Source: Chlorokybus atmophyticus
Taxonomy: Eukaryota; Streptophyta; Chlorokybophyceae; Chlorokybales; Chlorokybaceae
NCBI GenBank assembly: GCA_009103225.1
Contig: RHPI01001037.1
Span: 962,912-1,026,911, forward strand
Length of the DNA: 64,000 nucleotides
Direction of reading: 5' to 3'
Positions within the stretch are counted from its first letter, which is position 1. The number at the start of each line of letters is the position of its first letter. Positions 23,882 to 35,839 of the stretch are shown one piece after another. The position numbers and the translations under genes are program-made. The notes below the pieces were generated by a model. It was not told the origin of the DNA. It worked only from the letters and a program-made list of their open reading frames with translations, and searched no databases.

Positions 23882-26800
23882 CTATGCAATTCGCTCTCGC
23901 TTATAAATCTCCTGATAGCGAGCAGACTTATTCACTTTATCAATAAATCCCAACAACTCGGCTTCAGTGATGTTGTCCTTAATGCTCCCGACCACCTTCT
24001 CGTAGGTGGACCACGCATTGGGAGTGTTCTTGTCTTTTCGTGTGCGCATGTACTCCCAACTTTGATCCGTAGGGCGCCAAGCGCATTCAATGATGGCACC
24101 ATTGTAAGTGGATGCATCTTCCCCGCCTGTATGTGGCATATGTTGAGACCGGTGTTGCAGGCAACACATGCTGCACATAAACTGACATGGTATGATCAGG
24201 TCCTGGCAACTACCCAAGACAAAGCAACATGAAACGCAGCAAACCTGGAAACACAAGCTTGGCATTGGGAAGCTGCCGCAAACCGCCCTGGCGGCCCCGC
24301 TGCATGAGCAGCAACTTTATGGACTTGTCAGGCCCCATCTGAAAGAGAACAGGTTGCATTTGCAGCAGACGCATGTCGAAATGTGCATACGTGCATCTGC
24401 CCGCACTCGTGACTGTTGGACAGGAATGGAAGCACTAACATGCTTGGTACTCGAGCCACACCTCTAGCTGGAAGTCGACCGAGTTCATATGCGCATACTT
24501 CCATTTTAGCAACGCATGGCAAGTCCGAGGGACGTACGGGTCTTCCCAGGCCTGTTCACATGTTAGACGGAGATTGCACAAACAAGACTACCGGGCGAAG
24601 CAATAGGATCATTGCCAATGTCGTACCTGAAAAATGAGCCCGTCCGCTTCATGGCTTAGGCCTGGAATGAGCTTGTTCAACAACTTCTGTGTGGAGATAA
24701 GAGGGTAGAAGTCTTTTCGCCGCACCTGATATGACCAGCCAGCTCAGAAACGCAGTATTGACCATAGGATAAAGCTTGTCACACAGCCAGCGTACTAAAC
24801 TCTGCTCGAACCCGGAAAGGCTCAGCCTGGTAGTCATACTTGACACGCTGCATATCCAACTTGCGCGGGCCAACGGCCTCCTTCTCAATCATCTTCCATC
24901 GTTCACTGAATGGCAACTGCGCGGGTAACACGCCAGTGCTTAGTCTACAAAAATAAAATGCATTACTTACAACCAAACCAAATGCACCTCTGCAACCGGT
25001 CGCCCATTCAGCATCATGAGATCATAGACCAAATACCGCCGCTCTTTCAACTTCGTCTCTGGATTTGTGTCAATCACCATTTCGCCGTCCAACAGAGTCA
25101 TGTGGTGAACCTTAGGCCACTGACCCGGGACAGCAGGGGCATCCTACGCACAATACAACTGTTGAGTACGCAGCATGAATCGCGGGCTGGCGATACTTCA
25201 GTCTCAAACATTACCTTCAAGGGGAAACGCATTTGGGACCGTCGGATGTTAAAACTTCGATCTATCAGATACACTCCATCTCGTTGCAGCAACATCATGT
25301 ACCGCGTGCCATCAGCTTTCCAGGTTGCATAGTAGTACTTCTTTTCAAGAAAAGGCAGGTTTGTTCTGTATGGTACACGCGCTCTTAGCAAATGTTGGCT
25401 TTGTACGCAGTGCAGCCATTCTAATTGAGGAATACTTGAAAGTGGCAAGACATGCAGCCGGCAACATGCACACTCTCGTTGAAACGGTCAGGTAGAAGAG
25501 CTTTCCGCAACCGATTGTTTACATCAAAAAGTCAGTCGATCAGGACTTTGTGCATACCTGTCCAATGACACAGGTTGCGAGCCAGGAAAACTCAAGTTGC
25601 GCGCGGGATCCTGAAGCAGCATGGTCAGCATCACCGGAGCCATGTGCTGAGCTATAAAAAGTGTCAATCAAACATAAAGCTGCCATACCTTCAAGGCGTT
25701 GCACACAGCACGTTGCATGTCAAGCTGCATCTCAACAGGTATGCCTTGACCGAGCAGGTCATCATTTGTCAATTCACGCGGAGACGAGCTCTCCGGCTTA
25801 TCCTGTTTCAAGCTCACCTCAGCGACCGCAACAATGCCAATAAGCACTGCGAAACGTACCTCTTTGACATCATCATCTCCATCACCACCGTCGTCTTCGT
25901 TGTGCTTCCAGCCGGGCAAAGGCGGGCAAGGGAACTCTCGATATCGCGACTCATGAAATGCGGTGTACAGGTCGATCAAGTACTGCTCTTTGTATATTCC
26001 GGGTGGTCGAGCTGCAGCGAAACGCTTGACAACCTGCAGGCAGCAACGATCCATGTGCATCTGCTTGCGCTGTGCAAGAACTACACACGAAGAAGCGTGC
26101 ACTACTTTGAAGCTAACTTACCGACTCGACAGATCCGCCCATCGTCCTAGCAAGGTACTGGCATATGGTGTACCCAGTCCTGTTGTGACCATGCGTGCAG
26201 TGTACCAGGCAGTACTTGGGGGTCTTGCCGTGCTGCCGCGCTTCCATTTGCTGATAAACAAACTTTGAAACCTGTGGGCAAGTGTTGAAGTAGCACGGCA
26301 AGCAGGATCTAGCATTGGCACCAAAGCATGAGTCGTACCTTCTTACCTCAAAAACGAACTCATTCACTGTTTCTGCATCAGGTGTCTCATTGCGACCTTT
26401 GCAAGCAATCTGCAACCCAGTGCAATCACAGGTGAATGGCTGGCTCGCATGTGCACACATGAAGCGCAGAGTGCACAAAGAAACTCCAGCTTGCATGCCA
26501 ACCTTAAGATGTCGCACGCCCAAATTTGACCACTCCTGCGCTTTGTAGTAACGGTTGGTGTTTGTAAGGTCAATCACTAGTGCAACCTGCCAGAGAGAGA
26601 GAGGGAGAGAGTGACCTTAGCTTGTTAACGTATATGCAACTGGGCAATTTACTTATGGGTTGCAGTCAAACATGACGGCTGCTATAATATAAGCTCACCT
26701 CTCTGCCTAAACGCCGCAACCTCTCCACAGCTATAGCTGGTGTGAAGTGGTGTCGGGGGTCCATGCGCTCAGCAAATGCTGCCCCAAGTGGGACCTTTGA

Positions 26801-27881
26801 GGGTATAAGACCTTCCAAGGGCTCACCAAATGGGGGACATTCAAGCCAACCTGGGAAGAACACTGATTGAGACCAGTACATACAGCTGCATGTCCTCAGC
26901 GCATACCAACAAAGCATGCGCTGGAGTGCAGATAACACATCTACGGTGATTGCGTCTGCAAACGGCGATGCACATGCTGCGATCTCCATGGTGCGGATGT
27001 TGCACACACAACGTGCATTACAGCCCTTGCCATTTGGGCACCACAAGCTTGCAGCCTTCTAGCATAAGACTACTCATCACACGTGCAAGGGCGGAGTGTA
27101 TCAAGCTGCATCGTAAGTAAAGCAAGATGATAATCCCAGTCGCTTGAACTCGGTCGTCACCATACTGCATTATATGTTACATGGTGGCGACGTGTAGGAG
27201 GAAATTGCTGATATTGCCGATCAAACTGGCTGCTCACAACGTTGTTAGTGCGCTACGGACGTCCGCTTCACGCGCAAGCCCATTGCATGCTTGTTAGGCA
27301 TGGTAAACCACACCAAGGGCTTCTGTCTGTTGTCAGGCACTTGCATACCCTCCGGAATGTTGAGTGCTCGCTCCGTGGCATCCTTCTGTGCAGCGCCATT
27401 GGGCACCGCAGCGGCAGCAACAGGCCCAGCTGGAACCTTGCGCTTGCCTTCTCGCTCTTTGTCTGCGGCCTCATTCGCTTCTTGCTCTCGCTTCATGCGC
27501 ATTCGCGCCATCCGCTCCTCCCTCTCCTATAGATTGTAGATGATGCAAGTTTCAAACCAGACCACCACAACAGACACGTAGCACAATGAGGCTCTCCCAC
27601 CTTCATTCAAACTGCATGTGAATTGCAGAGTGCTTACTGGCGAAGACTGTTGTGCTACAATCCAACAGCAACCTGATTGTAGAACCTTACTGTGCACCAA
27701 CACCAAGCCAACAGCACATCAATACTCTGTTTGCTGCAGAGTGCAGTGCATGTCATTGCACATTTACTACTAGTAATATAGTAGCTGTTACCAGCAACGG
27801 TTACTACTGCTGCAGAAGTGAAGAGAAATTCCTTACTCTGTTTCTGAGGGCCAGAGCACCCGACGGAGCAGACGCCTCCAT
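23882..27881 (-). CDS. bifunctional mRNA capping enzyme (RNA triphosphatase + guanylyltransferase)
   Basis: It makes the GpppN cap on nascent mRNA. Sixteen exons (minus): 27837-27881, 27349-27526, 26699-26850, 26503-26586, 26347-26409, 26122-26271, 25860-26033, 25689-25802, 25558-25610, 25215-25365, 24988-25143, 24812-24916, 24627-24725, 24462-24551, 24245-24338, 23882-24126 (650 aa, plant length). The N-terminal cysteine-phosphatase-type triphosphatase has HCTHGHNRTG (Cys about 199). The guanylyltransferase has WKADGTRYM (GMP-binding Lys about 354), LLDGEMVID and SHEADGLIFQ. The C-terminal OB region carries motif V (WRPTDQSW...RKDKNTPN). Exons 1-2 give the basic REREERMARMRM segment found in plant homologues. 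Exon 2 stays open past its donor, which can mislead gene finders into a separate small gene. Confidence 0.95.
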
Positions 27882-28382
27882 GTTGCAGGCTGCCGTTTGC
27901 CTGCAGGTTTAGCATGGCCCTCACTCAACTACTCGATGCCGACCATCCACGCCGACACCCGGCAGCAGGCCGGGACCGCATCTCAGCAACCAGCCATGGA
28001 TCCACTTAACCACCACCTATGCCTCCGCTTCCGCCAAATCTGAGCCTCCGCCTCCGCCTCCACCAACACTGCGCCGGCCGTCGCCGCCGCCTCCACGTGG
28101 CAAGCGCTGCCAGGTTGTGCCACTGTAGCCCTGAGCTAAGCAGGGTCTCAGATCAGCTCACACTGCAGGTATCACTGATCACCTTTGCAGTTCAGTGAAC
28201 TGGTGTCAATGGAATAGGTGTACAGCATCATCTGCCCGGATCAGTACGGTTGAGAAGGAACCAGAATGGATCAGTGCACCGCTGTGAGCCCCTTAAAAAG
28301 CACTGGTGCGGTCAGCACCGGCAACCAGTAAAGTGTTGCGTAGTAGCAAGCAGTGTTGTGGCGTGGTAGTGGAGAGGGGGGA
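27882..28382. promoter_or_regulatory. divergent intergenic region capping enzyme / pirin
   Basis: 501 bp between outward-facing starts. The part near 28020-28110 is rich in CCGCCTCCGCCTCCACC repeats. No gene is seen. Confidence 0.45.
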
Positions 28383-30438
28383 ATGTCGGCGGCGGTGGCG
28401 GCGGGCGCAGGCTGCTACGTGCGAGGAGGGGCATCATCACTCCTTGGGTCGGCTGCTTTGACCTCCGGAGCAGGTCTGAGAGCTTCGGCTTTCGGGGTCG
28501 CCGCCGCCCGCAGAGGCAGCAAGCAGCGACAGCAGCAAAGAGTTGCCGTTCGCTGCAGCGCCGTCGCTCCAGCGTCTGAAACAATGTGAGTAGTGGGATG
28601 TGTGAATGCATGATCGGTCAATTGCTTTGGCCTGTGCCGTCTCAAGCTCCCAGTGGCTACATTTTCATGACTGTCCTCTTGGTGAGATACGTCGTTCCTT
28701 CCTGCTACAGTCGCTTTGGTGCAAAGGTAGGTGTCATATCTCCGCCAAGAATTTCCCAAGCGTTGTGAGCTTGTAGTGCAATTGGCGCCGTGGGATCTTA
28801 ATATATGCTGGCTGTGAATGGGTTTGTCTCTGCGTGGTTCCAGTGCGCGTCTAGCTGATGTCCAAACGCGGAGGGAATAGCGGCAGTCTACTGCTGGTGT
28901 TAGCGTTAGCAGCTGTGCCCTGCCTTTGGCTACTGCTGGTTGGTGGCCCGCTGTTGTCGCGTATTGCCTCAACGCCTCGATCACCGTCATCTCCGCCACC
29001 TCGTGGGGTCGCATCAATGGGCAACACACATGCTGCACGCAAAATCAATTTGCCCTCAATGGTGACGGCGGTGTCTGATAATGCCAGGACAGCTGCGCTC
29101 CGGCACATTCCCAGCTCGAAGCTGCATGTCTCAACGCCCACATGGTGGCTCGAATCTCGCTTCCACTTCAGGTAGATTACTGAAGAGTTTGCAATAGTAC
29201 AGTACAAGTCATACTGCCTGTGTCTAAGCTGTAGCTGCAATGCCGGCTAGCAGTTTTGTGTTGTTGATTTGATGGCTTTGCGTGTAGCTTTGCAGGCTAC
29301 TACAACCCGGACAACATGGAGTTTGGTGTCCTCAGGGTGTTGAACGATGATCTTGTCAAGGTGCGCCTGTCATGCAGTTGATGCGACTAATCCAGTTTGG
29401 AGAGAGATGTCATCACCAACAGAGAAGGTGTTGATATGTCATTGTCTTGGCAGCCCAAAGCTGGGTTCGGAACGCATGGACACCGAGATATGGAAATCTT
29501 CTCATACGTGCTGGATGGCAAGCTTACCCACAAAGACAGGTGCAAATTGAGTCAAGTCAACAAAAGGCTTTGTTGCATGGTCATGACTAATGCTCCTTTC
29601 CTGCATACAGCATGGGAAACGGCGAGTCCCTCCCACGCGGCTCTGTGCAGTACATGAGTGCTGGGCGTGGTGTGACCCACTCGGAGATGAATGACGGTGA
29701 TGACATGTGAGTAAAGTATGATGACATGCGACTGCGATGGCAGTGTGGCTGTGCCATGCTTGATGTTCAAGCAACTAGCTGCATGACGGCAACTGTTTTG
29801 GCAGGCTGCGATTTCTTCAGGTATGGATAAAGCCCGATCGCTCCGGGCTGCAACCTAACTATGGCTCCCGCGAGTATAAGAAGGAGGACAGACACAACAA
29901 GATTCAGCATGTGATCACTGGTGTTGCAAACAAGGCTGCAAATGCAGTCGATGATGGTCAAGGCATCATTCCCATAAATCAGGTAGCGATCAATGTATTT
30001 ATGGACAAAAGCTTGGTCAGGACTGCTTATTCTCACATTGGGGGTTGCAGGATGTCAATGTGTACATCTCAGAATCTGATGCCGGAACACCGCTCAAGTT
30101 CAAGCTCAACCAGGGCCGCCAGGTCAGTAAAACGCATCATTGACAGCGTTGTCAGTGTCAATAACGTGCTGCGGCGCTACTAATAATACATCTACTACGC
30201 AGGCCTACATGATCTGTGCAGAAGGGAGTGCTAAGGTCAACAATGACGTGGTGCTTCAAACAAGAGATGCAGTTGAGGTGAGTGCAGACTCCAAGCATGC
30301 ACTGTTTGTGCAACAGTTGACGCTGATATACATGCACTGCTGCAGATCAGAAGCAATGGTGTCGAATCAGATATTGACATAACGGCGCTGGATCAAGGAG
30401 CCCATTTCATGTTGCTTGAGATGCAGGAGAGCTCATAG
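28383..30438 (+). CDS. pirin-family bicupin, predicted plastid-targeted
   Basis: Pirins are metal-binding bicupins, and bacterial relatives have quercetin 2,3-dioxygenase activity. Exons: 28383-28585, 29088-29171, 29288-29360, 29403-29539, 29611-29706, 29805-29982, 30051-30122, 30203-30277, 30346-30438 (336 aa). The acceptor at 29403 is less certain than the others. The first 66 residues ([16 protein letters not shown]... to VAVRCSA) look like a plastid transit peptide. Pirin signatures are [30 protein letters not shown] (His ligands), [11 protein letters not shown] and [11 protein letters not shown]. An in-frame ORF opening at 28858 inside intron 1 could give an alternative hydrophobic N-terminus. 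Substrate cannot be inferred. Confidence 0.9.
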
Positions 30439-30553
30439 CTGCGCCATGCGCAACTGGTCATACACTCATGGTGAATGTTAGATTACTGTATATTAGTAGC
30501 TTGAATAAGTGTTGTACTTTGCGTGTGAATCGCAAAGCACCGCAACGTGCTTG

Positions 30554-32568
30554 TTACCAGTGTTCCAAATCCTGGTCTGATTCATTTGCATCTGGGTCAC
30601 CACCCTCACCATCTACACCGTCCTCATCACTGCCGCTATTTGCACCTTCGCCGTCATCACCCTCATCCTCTTCATCATCATCGCTGCTGCTGACATCTGC
30701 AGCTGTGCCAAGGTCTTCATTGCCAACATCCGCCTCCGGCTGCAAGAACAGCGTGGTGATGATGCACGACAGATTACGCCAGACATGTGTACGAGTGATG
30801 TAGCATTGCATAAAGAATGAGTGCATACCATGCGATCCCAGTCCTTGAGCTTCTGCTTGCCAACGGAGAAGTTCTCTTTCAACACGTCCCAAGTCACATC
30901 ATCAGCAGAAGGGTTGTTGCCATTCCCTTGTGGCATTGCCTGTGCACGAACAACGTGAGTAGGCATGCTTCACGCAGACATAAAGCAAATGAGGATAACC
31001 TCCTGTCAGCAGTGCAGAAACCTGCGCTGCATCACAGTCAAGTGCAATTACCTGTTTCTGTGACTCGCTGGGTACCATCTGCTCTGCATCGTCCGTCTGG
31101 CGCACACCTTTGATCTCCTTGATGAACACTTGCTTTGCAATCTTTGCTGCTTCTGCAATACACACAAGCATACACTGAGCACATGGTTTGCAGCCTGCCT
31201 GCTGTGCGTGCAAAGAGAATACTGACCTTTGCTTGCATCTGCCCCAGCTTGCTGTTGCTGCTTCTGCGCTTTGTTTATCTGCATGAGACACACAATGAGA
31301 GGTTTCAACCAAGCGAAAGCCAACAAAAAATGCAACCAAAGGAACAACACGTACCGCATTAAACAGTCGCACGACTGCAGTGTTTTAGAGAGTTGGCGCC
31401 AAAGGCACAAGTGAGGATCAGATGTAATCAATACCCATACAGACACTTCAAGTATAGGCAATGTGTTGCCCACTTCTCTTGCAAAATATTGGCATGTGTC
31501 CTGAAATTACCTCCTCGTGTTCCCGTTTTGATCAACTCCCTTTCCCTGCCATCCATGTACGTTTGCGGAACCACATGTGCTATCTCTCGCAACTGCACAC
31601 AGTCAAGCAGCAAGTCCGTTACATGCAGAAAGAAAAGCTGCTGTGCACTTATCATGCGTGCACTGCATGCACGCATGATAAGCAAACTGTGCATAACGAG
31701 TTGCACGCATTGTAGAGATGGGTTGAAAAGGCAACAGCAAACACACCACTTGCAACGCAAGCCAATACCATAACTTATGCCTCACCTCGTGCTTCTGCTT
31801 CTTCCGCTCGGCTACCTGAGCGCGCTCTTCGCGCTCTTCCTGCTGACGCTTCTGCACCTTGCTGCTTTTGGCCAGGATGGGCGCCTGCACACCAGTCAAC
31901 AAGGCTGGAGGTCAACAAACAACTGGAAGGGAGCAGTGCAGTACGCTTCAGGTCAGGAAAACTTCTGCTGTATGTGTTGGATAAGCACAAGCACTGCATG
32001 ACTGCTGGCCTTTACAACATCCGTTGGTAGGCCTATAACCAGATCCTACAACAACTGGAGGCACGAGAACATGGGTTATGCAAGTGGTGAAGAATCGTGC
32101 TTTACGCGTTGTAACAAAGTACATCGCAATCAAGATGACGAAGCTTGTCATACGCGAACTCTCTGATGATGTCTTGGTTAAAACTGTTTACATTCTTTGA
32201 AGCGTGCCCTAAGGTGCAATTCACGCTCAACTGCCGCATTCGCGGGCGCTACAAACACATCCTGACCACACTAGTGAGCACATGCAAATTCACTGCAAGC
32301 AAGGATTTTACTTCCTCATTGCCAATTGTATACCTGCTAGGTGATGATTGCACAGGGCACTAGTGTTCCTTACATGCACAATGGTCTGGCTTACCTTAGC
32401 TCCAGCGGCGTCATCACCGCCGCTCTTGCTGAGAATCCTGGCGAACGCCCTGCCAAATGCCGTGCCCGCACTAGACGAAGTCCCGGGCATCTCATCTTCC
32501 ACACCCTCCTCCTGTCCGTCATGCGCCTCACCCTCCCGCAACATCTCGGCCTCCTCCGCCGCAGCCAT
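30554..32568 (-). CDS. RRP15: RRP15-family pre-60S rRNA-processing factor
   Basis: RRP15 is a nucleolar factor for large-subunit pre-rRNA maturation. Exons (minus): 32395-32568, 31786-31884, 31511-31592, 31355-31374, 31227-31278, 31052-31152, 30829-30939, 30554-30739 (274 aa). Signatures: AFGRAFARILSKSGGDD, APILAKSSKVQKR (family KILAKK...PILSKS), ERELIKTGTRG running into VVRLFNAV, DDVTWDVLKENFSVG and KLKDWDRM. Exon 4 is only 20 bp, but phase and the LFNA motif need it. The C-terminus is a long acidic Asp/Glu/Gly tail, as is common in nucleolar proteins. Starts at MAAAEEAEML. Confidence 0.92.
31648..31682. repeat. 15-bp inverted repeat, 5-nt loop
   Basis: CTTATCATGCGTGCA (31648-31662) is exactly reverse-complemented at 31668-31682 around CTGCA. 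It lies in intron 2 of the RRP15 gene. Confidence 0.85.
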
Positions 32569-32755
32569 CGGCCCACGACCACACCACCGCCGCCGCCACC
32601 GCTTCGCAGAGCAGAGTAGAGTAGAGTATTTAGGGCCTGTGATGACGCAGGTTGAGATACGAGGAGTACCCTCCGTGACGCTTGCGATACTGCGGCTGAA
32701 ACAGCAAGCAAAAGGGAATGCGAGCGTGTACTTGCACATATTGCTCTCTGCATGC
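32569..32755. promoter_or_regulatory. divergent region RRP15 / DUF1802 gene
   Basis: 187 bp between start codons facing outward, so the promoter is probably bidirectional. AGAGCAGAGTAGAGTAGAG direct repeats lie near 32609-32627. Confidence 0.5.
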
Positions 32756-34461
32756 ATGGCGGTGGCGGTGGCGGTGGTTGTGTTGCCGGCGGCTGCGCCG
32801 GTGTCGACGCGCAGGAGGAGGGTAGCAATAACCAAACGTGTGTGTTGCAGTGCATCGCCGTCGTCGTCGTCGTCGTCTTCGTCTTCGACATCGTCGGCTC
32901 AGGCGCAGCCTGCTGCTAGCAGTAGGAGCCCTGCTGGTGCAGTACTAGCACTCAAAGAGTGGGCTGCCACAGTAAGCGCCTTACCGTCAACAGTGCTGTC
33001 ATCATTTAATAGCAATAGTGCTGATGAAATACTCACAGTAACAGATTCACAACGAATATTGCTGTCCGTTAACCTTCATCCATAACAATGACGACATGGT
33101 ACTTGCTTGTTCACGTGAAGCGTCAAGTTTGGGTCATGACAAACAATATTGCTTTCAAGCGTGCATACACGCTACTAGTTCTGCTAGAATGAGAACAACG
33201 AAGTCACGCAAGGTAGCATGGTGGTGTCACAAGTTATTGCATTCCTTAGCAAGATGATGGTTGTGTATGTTGACCAAGGCATCAAGCAATAGCATGTACA
33301 CAAGTGACGTTGTTTGTCAGTGCGTTGAACTTGACCGGTGTTGCCTTAATACACGTCGGTGCTGCGTGATGCTGTTCTGCAAACAGTGTTGGGTGTTCCG
33401 TCACAATGTCGCAGCGCATGCAACATCGCGGTCAACCAGTTGGTACATGAGACAAAGCACAATCCCTCAACAAGTCATCTGCTTTTGAGGCGTGTCACCA
33501 CTTGGAACATATCACAAACACATATTGTCCAGGTAGCGGCGTTAGGCGAGGGGCAGCAGGCGCTGCTCCTTCGCAAGGGCGGGATCAAGGAGCGCGCTTT
33601 TGCAATCAAGTCCTCCTCCTTCCTGCTCCTCCCCACCTACTTCCACGCCTCGCCCGCGCTCCTCAAACCCTACGCCGCCCGCCGTTACACCTCAGTACGC
33701 ATATGCGAGTGTCATATGGTTGTGTCTGTTACTGTGTGAGCAGGTGTGCTGATGTGCACGTGTTTGTGTGCAGCTGTTGGAGCCGCCGCAGCGGGAGGGG
33801 GAAGTGGAGGAGGAGACAGTGGAGTTTGTGCTGGTGGCGAGGTGCACTGGCGCGTGGGCCACCGGTAGTCAGGACGTGCTGAGAAGCTTGTCCGGTATGC
33901 CTTTGTGATGCACATGTAGCAGTTAAGGGTGTTTGTGAGCGCATGTGTGTGGCCGTGCACTCGCATATGGCGTGCACGTGTGTGCACGTGTGCCGTGTCC
34001 TGCTGCTTAATACATCAACCCAATGTCACTGACATTTACTACTCAGACCTGCACATATGGACCGACGAGTACCTGGACTTGCGACTGAAGTGGAGGAGTA
34101 AGCAGCCTCTCACCATCATGGAGGTATGGTATCATTGCGTTCGTGCGTGTGTCAAGCTTAGCAACCCCATGCATTCACCAGCCATTGTCTCACACCTTAC
34201 ACCCTCTCACCCTCTCACCTTTCCTGTCCCATCCCCCAGCTCCGCGCATACCAGCTTCCCTCCCCGCACATGGAGCCCGCCGGCCCCCACCTCGCCGGCT
34301 GCGTGTCGTGGGTGCCGCTCCCCTGTGCGCACACTAACCTGCTCGACTGGTCGGCCTGCCGGCCCGCGATGGAGGACGAGCAGTTTAGGGGGATGCAGGG
34401 GAAGCTGAGAGACAGATTGCGGGGAGATGAAGTTGAGTGCTTGGCGGTGCCGGAGTTATAA
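32756..34461 (+). CDS. DUF1802-family protein, predicted plastid-targeted
   Basis: This is a family of unknown function shared by cyanobacteria and plastid-bearing eukaryotes. Exons: 32756-32971, 33533-33694, 33774-33894, 34047-34123, 34240-34461 (265 aa). The N-terminal 60 residues are Ala/Val then Arg (STRRRR) then Ser-rich, like a plastid transit peptide. The mature part opens with ALKEWAATVAALGEGQQALL and LLRKGGIKE, then LLLPTYFHASPALLKP, DLHIWTDEYLDLRLKW and AGCVSWVPL, the family order as I know it. Biochemical role unknown. Confidence 0.88.
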
Positions 34462-35839
34462 ATGCTGTGAGCCTTGTGTAGATGGAGTGAGTTACGGTTT
34501 GTGTACATAATGTTTGTAAGACTGGAGGTTTGGCCCTTGTTTGTCGGGTTCGGTGACTGGGGGTTGTGCAGTATTGATTTGTTACAGCCTGATGGTGATG
34601 GAGCGATAGTTGGTTGCTGCTATGCAACCAATGCTTGTCAAGCAAGCATAGTCGACGTATTGCAGCGGTTTGAATCGAGTGCAATACAGCCTTCGTTGGT
34701 GCGACCTGTGTGACTGCCTGGCACTGTCCCCGGTTGTTCATGTGCATACACGCTGTTGCTGTGATTGAATGTAATACTGCCGGAGTATCAGCGGCCTGGT
34801 TGAGTAGAGTGGTGGGTCGCTTGTAGTGGTGCGTGCGTTTGTAGTGGTGTGGATAGGATGGACGATGTTGACTATCGGACACTTGCCCATTCTCTGTAGT
34901 AGAGAGAGAGGCATGGTGGATATGTTCTGACCACAATGGAGAAGTAGTCACATCCGCCTGGCGTTGTTTTACATTGGATGCTCAGCAGTCAGATGCTTTG
35001 CACACGGCTGCAGACAGCCTCTTTTTCAAGAGGGTGCGCTTGCTGTTACTGTTGCAAGGAGTTTGACTCTATTGATTACACTCCTCGACAGCCACAACGC
35101 CTTTGACGCAAGGTTGCGCCACGATGGACATCGGTTACTTCTCGACAGGTTGCGCTACTTTGCAATGGGTGTCATGCTGAAGTGTATAGGCTGATCAGTC
35201 TATGCACAACTCTTTATGTACACATTCGCAGGTTCTGCTGCATTAGTGGCAGTTTGCAGCACAATCCTCATTGGTAGACATGATGGCCCCTGTGCTATGC
35301 CCTATGTTGAAGCTAAGACTTGGCTCCCAGTCTCCTCAGCATGCTGGACAACTGGCCCCGTTGAGGTGGCACCTTACTTTGAGCCGCCTTGTTGTTGTTG
35401 TTGTTGTTGTTATTGTGGTTGCTGCTGCTGCTGATGATGATGATCATGATGATGTAGCTGCTATCAGTACCACGTGATGCCATTCGCATGTCTGTTTGTG
35501 GCTATCTGTGCGGCACTGTGCGACATATATATTTAGTCCTTAGACTGCGCACTGTGGTCACGTATCTCTGTGGGGCTATCTGTGCGAGGCCGTGCCAAAT
35601 ACGCACTCCAATCAAGACTGCGTGCGCACTGCATATGCAATAACACTGATGTGACGCATGTGACTGCATGGTCACTCTTACTGTTGCAGCACTGTGGTTG
35701 GCATAATGTGCACAACTAAGTCGCACAACAACTCACGCACACGCACGCAACAAATTTAGACTTACACATCCACTTACACATACAAAGGGTCGTATGACTG
35801 CAGTTGTTAGTAAGCATAGTATAGGGTCCCGTTACCAAC
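34462..35839. other. convergent intergenic region
   Basis: About 1.4 kb between the 3' ends of the DUF1802 and TPS genes. It contains a trinucleotide patch (35385-35455) but no supported gene. Confidence 0.55.
35388..35456. repeat. compound trinucleotide microsatellite (TTG/GCT/GAT)
   Basis: Successive runs of TTG, GCT and GAT triplets lie between two convergent genes. No conserved ORF uses them. Confidence 0.9.

Noticed and set aside
28110-28300. Possible small structured RNA upstream of pirin
   Set aside because: It was compared by eye with 5S rRNA and U1, U2, U4 and U6 snRNA consensus sequences, and no diagnostic box is present.
32348-32755. Plus-strand ORF upstream of the DUF1802 start
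   Set aside because: It is antisense to RRP15 exon 1. The transit-peptide ATG at 32756 is the sensible start.
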